NCBI GenBank assembly: GCA_020726505.1
Contig: JAHLEZ010000029.1
Location: 434,001 to 498,000 of the forward strand
Direction of reading: 5' to 3'
Origin: Leptodontidium sp. MPI-SDFR-AT-0119
Taxonomy: Eukaryota > Ascomycota > Leotiomycetes > Helotiales > Leptodontidiaceae
Length of the DNA stretch: 64,000 nucleotides
Shown here: piece by piece, positions 23,502-33,086 of the stretch
Position numbering within the stretch: position 1 is the stretch's first letter
Layout of the letters: every line of letters starts with the position of its first letter
Notes under the pieces: model-generated
The model's input: the letters and a program-made list of their open reading frames with translations, nothing else
What the model was told of the DNA's origin: nothing
The model's database searches: none
Program-made: the position numbers and the translations under genes

Positions 23502-26002
23502 AAATAATATCGGCGTACTTATAAGACTCTTAAATAGTCGAATTTACCCCTTTTATAATATTATAGTTAAATATTCCTGAAGCGTGGCGAGTTATAACTC
23601 AGAGAGGTTATAAAGGAGGCCGTACGGAAGTAGTACTTTAGTGTCAATCGTATGTTCGAATCCGACTTGTTCTTCGAGGAGGGCAGTCGGCGGATTATCG
23701 TCGTATATATCTACTAAATCTATAAGCTAGTTTAATAGTTATATTAACTTAAGATCTTTAATTTATAACGTTAGTACTTACGACGAGTCTCCACCGGCGG
23801 TACGTAAACGAATATCCCACGATTGCCTCGAATATCTATAAGATCCTTATTATCTTAAGTAATTATATTTAGATTAAGATAAGAATATAATATATAGTAC
23901 CGTTTTAAGGTTAATATTAAGGGCCTTAATAAACTTATTTACTACCACGATTTAGATTTTATCTTAAGTCAGGGCGTAAGTCTACTTTTTAAGTTTTTAG
24001 TCGTAATACCCGACTCCCTTGTGTTCTAAGAACTTTATTCTAAGAACTAAGTTATACTCTAAATCTTTATAATTATAAAATCTTTCTCGAAAGGTTCTCG
24101 AGATCTCACGGTCGTCTTATATACTTATATTAAGGTTATAGGCGTTAGTTACTTAGAAGTAGTACTTATTAAAGGTCACAAACTCTTAGTTATATTTAAA
24201 TAAAAGGAGAAACTTTAATTTTTTAGTATTATACTTATTAAGAAAATTATAATTTAAGCCACTATCTATTAAACTATTTAATAATACTTACGCATCCGTC
24301 GCAAGCTACTCTAGACTTGCCACGATATATAAGTGTCTTAAAATATCCCCTAAGCCTTCGACGCTTAAGACTTAGTATTACCTTTTCTTATATCCTTATT
24401 AGAGTTAGAGGGCTTTTATTCTCTAGAACGTATAATAACGTATACCTTTTATTTATTTTAGAGGTTTTTCTTTATTGTCTTAAAACGTTCCTTAACTTTA
24501 ATAACTTAAGGATTATCTTACGCCTACTTTACGAACTTAGGACACTTATAGTCCTTAGACTAATAGCCTTCTTGTCTATAAGAGTAGTATGTAATATTAC
24601 TTTTATTACTCTTCCCTTTATTCCTATTACTATACTTTAGTTAGAAGGAGTTCGAGGGAGCTCCGCTAGTTATATACTTCTTATTATTATGCCTAGATTA
24701 CTCTTCACGGTGTCTTTTGTAACTACCGCTAGTATTATTACTACTTTGCCTACTTTTATTACTACTATTCCCCGCCTTTAGCGAGTGTAAGTTTACTCCT
24801 TAAGTCCTCTTAATAAAGGACTTAATATTACTCGCCAGCTTCTTTTATTACTAAAAGGTTCTAGGCGGATTTACGAATACGTAAGAGTTAATTTACGTAG
24901 CCGTTATAGCGTGCGTAATTACTTCGCAGAAGTTAGTAATAATATCTTTATTAGTTATTTTATTATTACGATCTTTAATTAAAGTAATAAATCGTTAGTA
25001 TATAGCCTATATAGACTCGCCTTATTACTAACGGAATCGCTTAATGTTTTTCGTCACTTTTACACTCCGAGTCTTCTTAGAAGTATAAAGCCCCTTTAAA
25101 AACTTAATAAAGTGGTTTTAAACAAGCGGAATTCCTTTGAGTTTACTTATAGTTTACTTCGCATTACCTTAATAAGTTAATAGATCGCCCTCTATATTTA
25201 CTATTACAACGCGCACCTAATTAATATACGTATTATAGTTATATAAGTGAGCTTTAAAGATCTCTTCTTAAGTATTCTTTTAATTATATAAGCTTTTAAA
25301 ACTCTCCCCCTTATATTTTTTAGGGATCGTAATTACAAGGCATTTTTCACAATGACACTTATCTTTCGCCTAACTTACGTTATATTCTAGTAAGATGTGC
25401 GTATTAGGGTCTAAGTAAATAAGTGATATTATATTAAGCCTATAAGCTACGTTATTTGTCGTAGGCAAAGCGGCGGTTACTCGGGGGTTAACCGGGGGAA
25501 GGGGAAACTTAGGCTCTATAATACCTTGACGTGAGGTCGGGTATTATAAACTTAATATATTAGTCCTTATTATTAAGTTAAAGTTACACTCTATTAGAGG
25601 CACATTATTGTCCTTAATTAAGGACGCTATTATAAAGTCTAGTATCGCGTTACAAGTTCGCAGAAGACTTACTTTAACAGCTCGACGCTCTACTAGTATA
25701 TCCGTATTAACGACAGACACGGCCTAAAGGCGACGAAGCTTAGCAGTACTATTTTTATAATAGGCCAGCCTAGCCTTCGCGCGCGCGTCTTACGCCTTAG
25801 ATTCAACTAGTAAACGCATCTACTCTTCGAGCTCGCGTTACTTCTAATTAATTTATTCTTCAATAAGGATACTTATAGTCGTAAGATTAGAATTAATATT
25901 AAGAATTAAAAAAACTATATTATTTGTCACGTAATTAGATATATCTAAGTCCTCTTTAGTAAAGGCACGACTTTTACTTTTCTTTTCGCGAGTAAAGGCA
26001 AG

Positions 26003-26188
26003 TTAGCCATAAGTATAAGATAATTCTTTATTACCTTTACTATAAGGGCCTAAGGCTATTTCGCCGTCAAATATACTTTTAGTATTCTTAATAAGAGGGG
26101 AATCATTAGATTTCACTATTAAATATAATATATTACGAGTTACACCGCCTAAGCGAGTATTGCCCGAAGGTCTAGCGCTATTAGACAT
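26003..26188 (-). pseudogene. Probable gag N-terminus of the Ty3 element
   Basis: A 61-codon minus-strand frame starting MSNSARPSGNTRLGG, located just inside the 5' LTR where gag should begin. No domain can be seen in so short a piece; the call rests on position and strand. Confidence 0.4.
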
Positions 26189-26251
26189 AGTAAATAAAGA
26201 ACTATTACTTTACTTCTTTGTACTACTTCCCTATAAGTAAAGAGATTAACT

Positions 26252-26528
26252 TATAAAGTATTAAGTATTACGGTAAATAAAGCTTATAAAATTATAATTT
26301 AGAAAATATATTTAGAACTAATTTCTAGCCTTCTAAGAAGTCTAGAGGGGAAGCGTATATATAGAGGGAGTGTCCTATACGGGGTACTAAAGCACTAGCG
26401 TGCGAGGACATACGTAGTCGTGATATGTCCTACTATTATTTAGACAAATAGAGTTCATTACACCCCCGCATTAGCATCAGTCCTTAGGCTCCTTGGCTCA
26501 GAGGAAACAAGTGCGCGTACATATAATA
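26252..26528 (-). repeat. LTR (5' in element orientation)
   Basis: 277 bp partner of 20035-20311. It begins TATAAAGTATTAAG where the other copy has TGTAAGGTGTTAAG, so its terminal TG has become TA. Confidence 0.85.
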
Positions 26529-26533
26529 AAAAG

Positions 26534-26842
26534 ATTTAAACTTTAAAAGATCTTAAAGTTTCTTTTCGTCCTTAATAGCTTTAATAAGTTAAACGCGACA
26601 GTTAATATTAAGTGTAAATATAAGAAGACTACGGAACTCGAACAACATAAGTTCCTAAAGCTTATATACACCCTAAGTTCTATAACTAGTGGCGTAGTCT
26701 TTAAAGTAATCACTCTTTGTAATAGCACGGTAATAAGCTAATAAGCCTAATACCATAAGCGAGGTCACGGGATTAGATAATCAGGTGATAACTCTCTATT
26801 AGCGCGAATATCGAAGTGAAGAGCCCTTTCCCCGAGGGAAGG
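26534..26842. other. Spacer between Ty3 and Tc1/mariner elements
   Basis: AT-rich, no open frame with a domain. The last 30 bp before the TA target are GC-richer. Confidence 0.4.
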
Positions 26843-26844
26843 TA

Positions 26845-26880
26845 CGGAAGGGGGTGGAAAGTGGGTCTCGTCCACCCCTG
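26845..26880 (+). repeat. Left terminal inverted repeat
   Basis: 36 bp, reverse complement of 28067-28103 apart from one G in a G run. Preceded by TA. Confidence 0.9.
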
Positions 26881-27008
26881 CTAGGCGGTGAGCTTCATCG
26901 AAGCTCGTAGAATCAAGTACCCTCACACGGATTTAATAAGTCCTTCTCTCTAAATTATATAGGGGATACATTATCAAAATACATTGGACTCATAAAACCC
27001 CAACTCGT

Positions 27009-28019
27009 GTGCGATTCAAAACCCTCCTCTCTAAAGGCTATTCCCAACGTGCAGCAGCACGTAAACTCGGTATCCCACGCTCTTTAGCTCAATATTTCCT
27101 CGATAAACCTGATCAATTATCAAAGCCTTCTGGCGCTCCTTCAAAGATCTCGGACGCTCAAGTTGAAGAGATTATTAAGTGGTTTACAGGCCACTTCGAT
27201 CGCCGACAGTTAAGCCTTAGACAAATCCGCGAGAAGTTCCACCTCGATTGCTGTGACAGAACCCTCCTTAATACCTTTACTCGACATAGTTATTATTATT
27301 ATACTCCCGATTGTAAACCCTTTATCTCCCAAGCGAATAAAATGAAAAGATAGATCTTTTCTATTAAGAATTAAGATCGACCTAAAGAGTATTAGCGACG
27401 AGGACGATTTATAGACGAAACAATCACACGAATAGATCTTTTACGTCGAAGAAAGATTCTACGAAAACGAGGAGAGCGCCGGCGTTTAGATTATATTCAA
27501 TTCACATTTCATTCGAGTCATAAGTCAGTAATGGCGTGGGCAGCAATCGGGTATAAGTATAAGTCGAAGATACACTTTATATCATATAAAGGAGAGGGCA
27601 AAGGGTTTACTTAGTAGAAGTATACGGATCAGATCCTTCGAGGGCCTTTGAAAGAGATATTCGAGCAACCAGGGGATTTCTTTTGTATAGAAGATAATAG
27701 TAACGTTCACGGAAAGAAAGATACACCTACGAACCACGGGTTGTACAATGCCGTTCGATTAGAGTGTTATATATACTCTATTAACTGGCCTCCTTGTTCC
27801 CCTAATTTGAATCCGATTAAGAATATTTAGAGAGTTTTAAAGCAAAAGCTACGGAATCGAAATCCTCATGGCGGATGGAAATTAGAGGACTTAAAAGCAG
27901 TAATTCTTGATATTTAGGAGAACAAAATCTCTATCGAACTAATTAATGAATTCGTTAATACTATACCTCAAAGATTAGAGAAAGTACGACTTCGTAAAGG
28001 AGGACCTTCAGGGTGGTAA
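27009..28019 (+). pseudogene. Tc1/mariner transposase with seven stops
   Basis: One frame can be read from about 27009 to the TAA at 28017-28019. The N-terminal part has a helix-turn-helix (GYSQRAAARKLGIPRSLAQ). The DDE region follows: FIDET (first Asp), CIEDNSNVHG (second Asp) and NLNPIKNI. The third acidic residue of the usual NPIEN motif is Lys here, a GAA-to-AAA type change. In-frame stops lie at 27351, 27372, 27393, 27612, 27615, 27828 and 27915. Most fit TGG or CAG/CAA changed by one C-to-T or G-to-A step (for example the Trp expected after NPIENI). No ATG is seen at the start, and the frame is open upstream to about 26980. Inactive as read. Confidence 0.88.
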
Positions 28020-28066
28020 TAGAATGTAAATAGACTACCAAATACAGAATCGAATGCGGCAGAAAC

Positions 28067-28103
28067 CAGGGGGTGGACGAGACCCACTTTCCACCCCCTT
28101 CCG
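28067..28103 (-). repeat. Right terminal inverted repeat
   Basis: 37 bp, pairs with 26845-26880. Followed by TA. Confidence 0.9.
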
Positions 28104-28105
28104 TA

Positions 28106-29540
28106 GCTCTCCTTATATCTTCGATACCGAGTCGACTATTCCTAATTAAGCTTAATTACATGACGTATACGTTACGTACGTATTACGTAGTAACGTTATA
28201 TAGCCTCACTTAGTCGAATACTAAGTGGGTATACGGCATAAATCGCTCATCCGAGGTCCTGAGCTTTACCGAGCTCTACCGAGCTTTACCGAGGTGTAAG
28301 CTAATCTTAATTAGGCATCGTAATAAAGCTAAAGGCTTGGCTAACCGGCTACCATTACACTCTTAGTCGGCTAGTATTAGATATTCGAGAAATCTTAAAA
28401 GGATTATGTTTTATTAATATAAAGGATAAGAACGAGTATAATATTAGTAAAATTATATAACTTAGACTATTAACCCTCTAAAAGTATATAAAAGAAGATA
28501 AAGAGGAAAAGCCTTTAGTAAAGTTATTTTTAGAACGAGATTTAGGATTTAATTTAAACTTTAATAATAAAACAATTATTAAAAATAATATAAAAGGACC
28601 TTTAATTTAGAAACCTTAAAGTTAGACTTTACCCGGGATTATCTCTTGCGTAATATAAATAGTATTATTCTTTAGGTAGTTATAATCTTTAGAGAGCTTA
28701 TTAAGATTACTAAATTAGGCGTGTTTATAATTACAAAGCTTTAAGCTATACTCTCTATTATACCCACGAGCGTTTAAGAGCTCTACGAAGACATACTAAG
28801 AAGAATCAAAGCCTAAAGACAAGAGAGAATCGCAGTATGTCGCGTCTTAGCTATTATTTACTAGATAAGCCCTACAAGTAGATAAGTTCCGGGATGCCTT
28901 CGTTATATTCCACTAGAATAAGGGCTATTTTATACGCAATTTTCTTAATAATAATCGAGTTAAATTTATAATAAAAACTTAAGCTCTTGTTTGATCTCTC
29001 TTAGAGAACCTCTATAACGGACTAGTAGAAATTGTTCTTACTTAAGTTAAATCTATAAAGACGTCTTAGTAAAAGTAAAAAGTCTAACTCTATAATTAGA
29101 TTTAACTTATTTATTAAATAGCCAAGGATTTTCTTCTTTTTAATTTAAATCTTTTACTTTTTAAAGTCAGTTATATTAATAGGCTCTATTTTATTTCAAT
29201 AGTATACGTTAATTACCTTACTATAATATTTCTACTTAATAAAAGAGGTTTTTATTCCTTTATAACTATTCTATTAAAAGGGGTTGTCGAGACACTAGTT
29301 AATTATCTTTAAGATCACCCGCTACTTACTTATATCTTTGAACAACTTATAACTTTTTTTATAAACGCTAAATGCGAATTAAATAAAAAGGAGTACTTAG
29401 AAATTTATTCACAGTTATTTTATTACTTTCGTTATTCAGAAGGATAGTTAGGCTCTTTATAGTAACTCGTTCAGGCTATTAATATTAAAAAAGTTCTGTT
29501 TAAACAAGCTGATTCGGAAACTAAGATTAAGGATTTATAA
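28106..29540. other. RIP-degraded AT-rich DNA
   Basis: Stops in every frame and strong TpA bias. It holds a short tandem array at 28261-28290 (three 10-bp units of the type GAGCTTTACC). The last part runs in frame into the ankyrin remnant, so some of it is probably the mutated 5' part of that gene. Confidence 0.5.
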
Positions 29541-30026
29541 ACAGAGTTCTCCGAGACCGAAGATAACTCTAAATTTAAAGAAAGCTCTAAGTCAAGAGCA
29601 GATCCAAAGTCAGAAGGAAACACTAAGGAAGAAAGTCTTGGCCTCAGTGCGGGCTTTTTGTCGAGGCTCAAGATTTTTTCTGAGGCAGTACCTGCTCAAA
29701 AAAGCTTCGAAATAGTTTTTAGCAGGGAAAAGTTTCGTCGGTACAGCTGGGAATTAATCGAAAGCCAGCGTCTAAAGCTACTTCAGATGGGACGCAAAAG
29801 ATATCTGGGTGCCTGTCTCATCTATGCATGCAAGAACGGACATCTAAATGCGGTGAGGACACTAGTCGCTGCAGAAGCACCAATCAACGGAAACACGGGT
29901 ATTAATCCACCAATTCCGAGACGTGTAGCAGAAGACTCGGGATATCCTGAGATTGTGGCATTCTTAATGGCAAATGGAGCACATCCGGATCTTGATGCCG
30001 GGCTGCCTGTGTTTCCAAATGACTAA
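29541..30026 (+). pseudogene. Ankyrin-repeat gene, 3' remnant
   Basis: The frame is open from after a TAA at 29538 to a TGA-free end at 30026 and has no ATG. It begins with a Ser/Glu-rich stretch (TEFSETEDNSKFKESSKS), then a charged region, then two ankyrin-like repeats: ACLIYACKNGHLNAVRTLV and RRVAEDSGYPEIVAFLMANG. The upstream stop sits in AT-rich DNA and could come from CAA. It looks like the surviving 3' end of an ankyrin protein gene whose 5' part was eroded with the neighbouring transposons. It could alternatively use a start in a lost exon. Confidence 0.55.
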
Positions 30027-30100
30027 CGCTTATGGGTTGAGGGCCTTGGGGGTGTTCATCGACGACGTGGATTGAGCTAATTGATTCTGATCTCAATTCA

Positions 30101-30403
30101 ATGCCATTTCGATTACATCTAGTAAAAGCCTGCCGCTTCTATATCGACCCTCCCAGACTGTGTCTTCGAACGCTCTCTACCCTATCCTCCGACCCCAACA
30201 GTCGACTTTCAACTTTACATCAGACATCTACCCTGCTAGTCGATCGCCGCATCATTCACGAACGGATATGGAACTGTTTGCTGCAACAACTTCCGGGAGA
30301 GAATAGGGCAGAGCTTGAAAAACGCTTTCTCACTGGACCGGAAACTGGGTATGAAATGCCATTGGTGCCTTTTGCTTTTACGCTTTTTTTATTTGGGGTG
30401 TAA
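30101..30403 (+). CDS. Hypothetical protein, 100 residues
   Basis: ATG-initiated 100-codon frame in a patch of normal GC between AT-rich blocks. The product is basic at its N-terminus and ends with a hydrophobic tail (PFAFTLFLFGV). No family recognised. The patch is contiguous with the ankyrin remnant, so both may be leftovers of one gene-bearing island. It may not be a real gene. Confidence 0.25.
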   Translation: MPFRLHLVKACRFYIDPPRLCLRTLSTLSSDPNSRLSTLHQTSTLLVDRRIIHERIWNCLLQQLPGENRAELEKRFLTGPETGYEMPLVPFAFTLFLFGV

Positions 30404-30565
30404 CGACAAATGACTTGCAAATGTTGAATGCTTAGAGATCAATTTCATTTAATATCAATATCAATATTAGGATTTTAAGTTATTTTTTTTTTTAATTATT
30501 ATTAAGAACACATTGATTTTCGTATTTCAATTATTTGATTTTTTAATACCTTGATAGTATTCACT

Positions 30566-30685
30566 TGCGTATTACATAGTAACGCTTTTGCTGATTAACT
30601 GAGGTACTAGCGAAAGCTTATTTCAATTATATACGTATTATATAATAACGCTTTTACTAATTAATCGCATTTATAATTGTTGATT
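30566..30685. repeat. Dispersed AT-rich repeat, copy 1
   Basis: Contains two units of the form CGTATTATATAATAACGCTT about 75 bp apart. The same double arrangement occurs in direct orientation at 40989-41105. Unassigned. Confidence 0.55.
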
Positions 30686-30768
30686 ACCCTCTGTTACCTA
30701 TCCCTCCCCGTGATAAGTAACAACTTGGTAATCGCAGTGAGACTTAGTATACACGGTGTAAAGCTTTA

Positions 30769-30972
30769 GTTACAGGTATATATTTATTTAAGTCTAAGGA
30801 GCTACTCTAGGTGTCAAAGAGAGCTTTATATAAGAGGCTCTTATCGTAGGCTAGTCCTAAATTAACTAGCGTCGAGTACTCCTTTTCACTCCTGCGTCCT
30901 ATAACCCCTGTTTTTGCCCGTCCTCCGTATTCACGTAGTTCCGTCGGTTACGTGAATATTATTATTCACACA
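30769..30972 (-). repeat. Probable 3' LTR of Copia element
   Basis: On the minus strand it begins TGTGTGAATAATAATATTCA just after the stop codon of the Copia pol frame, the place a 3' LTR should start. It contains a TATA-like CTTATATAAAGC block. Its far end near CCTGTAAC is uncertain and no second LTR was found. Confidence 0.55.
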
Positions 30973-30985
30973 CTAGTAACTCTTC

Positions 30986-32125
30986 TTAAGAGCTTGAATT
31001 TCTCTCCACATATTTAGTTAACTTAGCGTTGAACTTATTAGTCTCGATTAGCTCACGTAGTACTAAGTAAGCCTTTGACTTAGTCATAACATCGGCGGGG
31101 TTACTAGTTCCGTTCATTTAATCGACTTTGTCGATTTCCCTACGTTCGTAGCTTTAGCGAAGACACATAAGGTCGACCATAAGTCTTTTCTCTTGTGTTA
31201 TACTTAGCTTAACAATATAGTCGTAGATTAATTTAGAATCTGTGTAAATGCGTAGCGGAATAGTCGTATTAAGTACTACTTCAAATGTCGACTTAATAGC
31301 TGATACTGTGTCGAAGCCGTTGTTCATAGGAAAGAGCTTTGAGGCTAGTATTGTGGTGGGGAAGGCTCTCGGTAGTCTCTTTGTCACCTGACCGGATAAG
31401 CTCTTTCCACATAAAAGAGCTCAACACTTGAAAACAACTCAACAACCAAGAACTTTTTATAGATATTATCTAATACACTTTTTTCTCCTCCCCTCCCTCG
31501 ACTTTTCATGCTCTTCAGGTATGTATTATCTTTAGATTTGATCGATCCGCGATTTCCTACACCTAGGGTCTCACTCGTACCTCACTACATGCTATCTCTC
31601 TTGTTGTGTAGTTTATTAGGCTTCATCCCTTCCACAGTATAAATTAAGTGATTCTCTTGCACTTTATACTTAACTGTTAGAATATATTAGCTTTTCCGTC
31701 TTTATTAGTAGTAATAATGACGAAGCCGATTTGTGAACTGTGGTCGGCGTTATTAGCGAAGCTTTTGTTTATAAAGACAGCTATTTGAAAAGAAGTGATA
31801 CTTAGTGTAAATGATGATTCTATTGTAGAGGGGATTTCTAGGTCTATATAACTACTTTAGCTTATCACGTGTTTATTCGCTTAGACAGCCTAATTAGGCA
31901 AATGTAAGCTCAAACGAGTCTTTACCGAATACAGTTACTTCCGGTAGTTTGAAACGTAAAGCCCAGAGCTTCGTACAGCCACTGTTTTAGCCTAAGAAAG
32001 CCGTGTAATAGAAGCCTTGGATTCCATGGCTGTAACTTGTGGAAGTTAGAGCTTTGTATTAGACGTATATGGCTTGTTTAAGCGAGGTAGTCAAGTGATA
32101 ATCTTATAGTTATTAAAGTAGTCTC
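30986..32125 (-). pseudogene. Ty1/Copia pol 3' part, split by solo LTR
   Basis: Minus-strand reading gives the end of a Copia polyprotein. The first half of RNase H (SFANNADHSSQIGF, KCKRIT) lies above 31636. The second half (LASKLFPMNNGFDTVSA, then LRIYTDSKLIYDYIVKL and TQEKRLMVDLMCLR) lies below 31352. The C-terminal tail (SYERREI, NPADVMTKSKA) ends at the TAA at 30986-30988. Between the halves is a 285-bp insertion. Several codons are stops. Upstream, around 32.45 kb on the same strand, a frame starting MSPCTKNPA could be the gag start, so the element may have lost most of its middle. Copia identity rests on RNase H order and sequence. Confidence 0.8.
31352..31636. mobile_element. Solo LTR inserted in Copia RNase H
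   Basis: 285 bp starting TGTGGTGGGGAAGG and ending CCCTTCCACA on the plus strand, i.e. TG...CA with inverted ends. GTAT occurs directly on both sides (31348-31351 and 31637-31640). Removing the insert and one GTAT restores a continuous RNase H reading frame across the junction (…RIT, x, FILASKL…). That supports a real insertion with target duplication. Part of the same repeat occurs inverted at 10684-10911. Confidence 0.75.
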
Positions 32126-32944
32126 GAAGGTAAGGCTCAACTTATGTTATAGCCTCGCCTTAAAAGTATAATATTATTTAGATATAGTAGCTCTCTATAA
32201 CAAGAAACTTGTCGTCGTTGAAGTGTTAATAAAGCTTAACTTAGAGGAGCTAGGTTTTTAATTCTCGGCGATTACTAGAGAAGGTATTAAGGAGTTTAAC
32301 CTTAAGGGACTCTTTAAGTTCAGTTAGTAGAACCTTTAAGGTATTAGTCATTTTTACGTCGTCGTAGTGCGACTTTCCCTTAAATAATAGTGAGGTGTTA
32401 ATAGTACTAACCGTAGGGCTAGTTACTTACGCGGGGTTTTTAGTACAAGGAGACATGTCGTATATAAGTCAGTACTTTTAACAAGAAAGTACTTAAAGTA
32501 TAATAGTCGTGTATTTACTTAGTAAATACAAGAAAGCTAATTAATCTTAATAATCGAGAAGTAAGTATATTACGTACGCGGGAGGATAGTTACTAAGTAT
32601 AAGTAAAAATATTATTTAAAGTTAAATACGAAGCTTTTATTTAATAATAAACGTATTAGTCTTACATAAAACCCTTTATACCTCTTAGATCTTATTAAAT
32701 CCTAAGATCTTAGAGATTTATTAGGATTTAGAGATTTATTACGTGACTCGAGGTCGCGTGATTCGGGGGCTAGTTTGCCCTTTAGTTATTTACTTATTAT
32801 AATAATATTACGGTACAAGTAAGTCTTAGGACTCTATTAGCTCCTAGGAGCTGTACTCCTAGGACCCGCTTAGTTCCTAGGACTACGCGGCTCTTAAAAC
32901 ATTTCCTCCCGGGTCCCAGTGGTCGCCTAGGAGCGTCCGTGACA
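32126..32944. other. RIP-degraded DNA up to the Helitron boundary
   Basis: Mostly AT-rich with stops. 32690-32890 has short palindromic clusters (AAATCCTAAGATCTTAG, CTCCTAGGAG, CTCCTAGGACC). A possible gag-type start lies near 32.45 kb on the minus strand. The last base, A at 32944, is the 5' half of the Helitron target. Confidence 0.45.
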
Positions 32945-33086
32945 TCTATATAATATTGTCCGATGATCCGGAAAAAACGGACACCGCCACGTGATTGGCT
33001 GGCCCGTGCGCCCTCTTCCTATCGCATCGCATGTAGCTTAACTCCCTTCAATTCGACTGCAATTCAACTCAGCGACTCGATTAACG

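Larger units (their letters stand above)
20035..26528 (-). mobile_element. Ty3/Gypsy LTR retrotransposon, RIP-inactivated
   Basis: Two direct repeats of 277 bp each (20035-20311 and 26252-26528) flank 5.9 kb. The left one begins TGTAAGGTGTTAAGTATTAC and the right one TATAAAGTATTAAGTATTAC. The bases immediately outside, AAAAG at 20030-20034 and AAAAG at 26529-26533, are a perfect 5-bp target duplication. On the minus strand the interior keeps a Ty3-type reverse transcriptase block (23310-23501) and an N-terminal gag-like frame next to the right LTR. Everything else is closed by stops. Structure is complete, coding capacity is lost. Confidence 0.88.
26845..28103 (+). mobile_element. Tc1/mariner DNA transposon
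   Basis: Terminal inverted repeats of 36-37 bp (26845-26880 and 28067-28103) start CGGAAGGGGGTGGAAAGTGG and are identical except for one extra G on the right. TA at 26843-26844 and at 28104-28105 is the target duplication expected of Tc1/mariner. The 1.26-kb element carries one transposase frame with in-frame stops but no frameshift. Compared with the surrounding retroelements it is little mutated, so it looks like a later arrival. Confidence 0.9.

Noticed and set aside
23640..23660. TTCGAATCC resembling a tRNA T-arm
   Set aside because: No matching D-arm, anticodon arm or acceptor stem around it; it is within the RIP-mutated Ty3 element.
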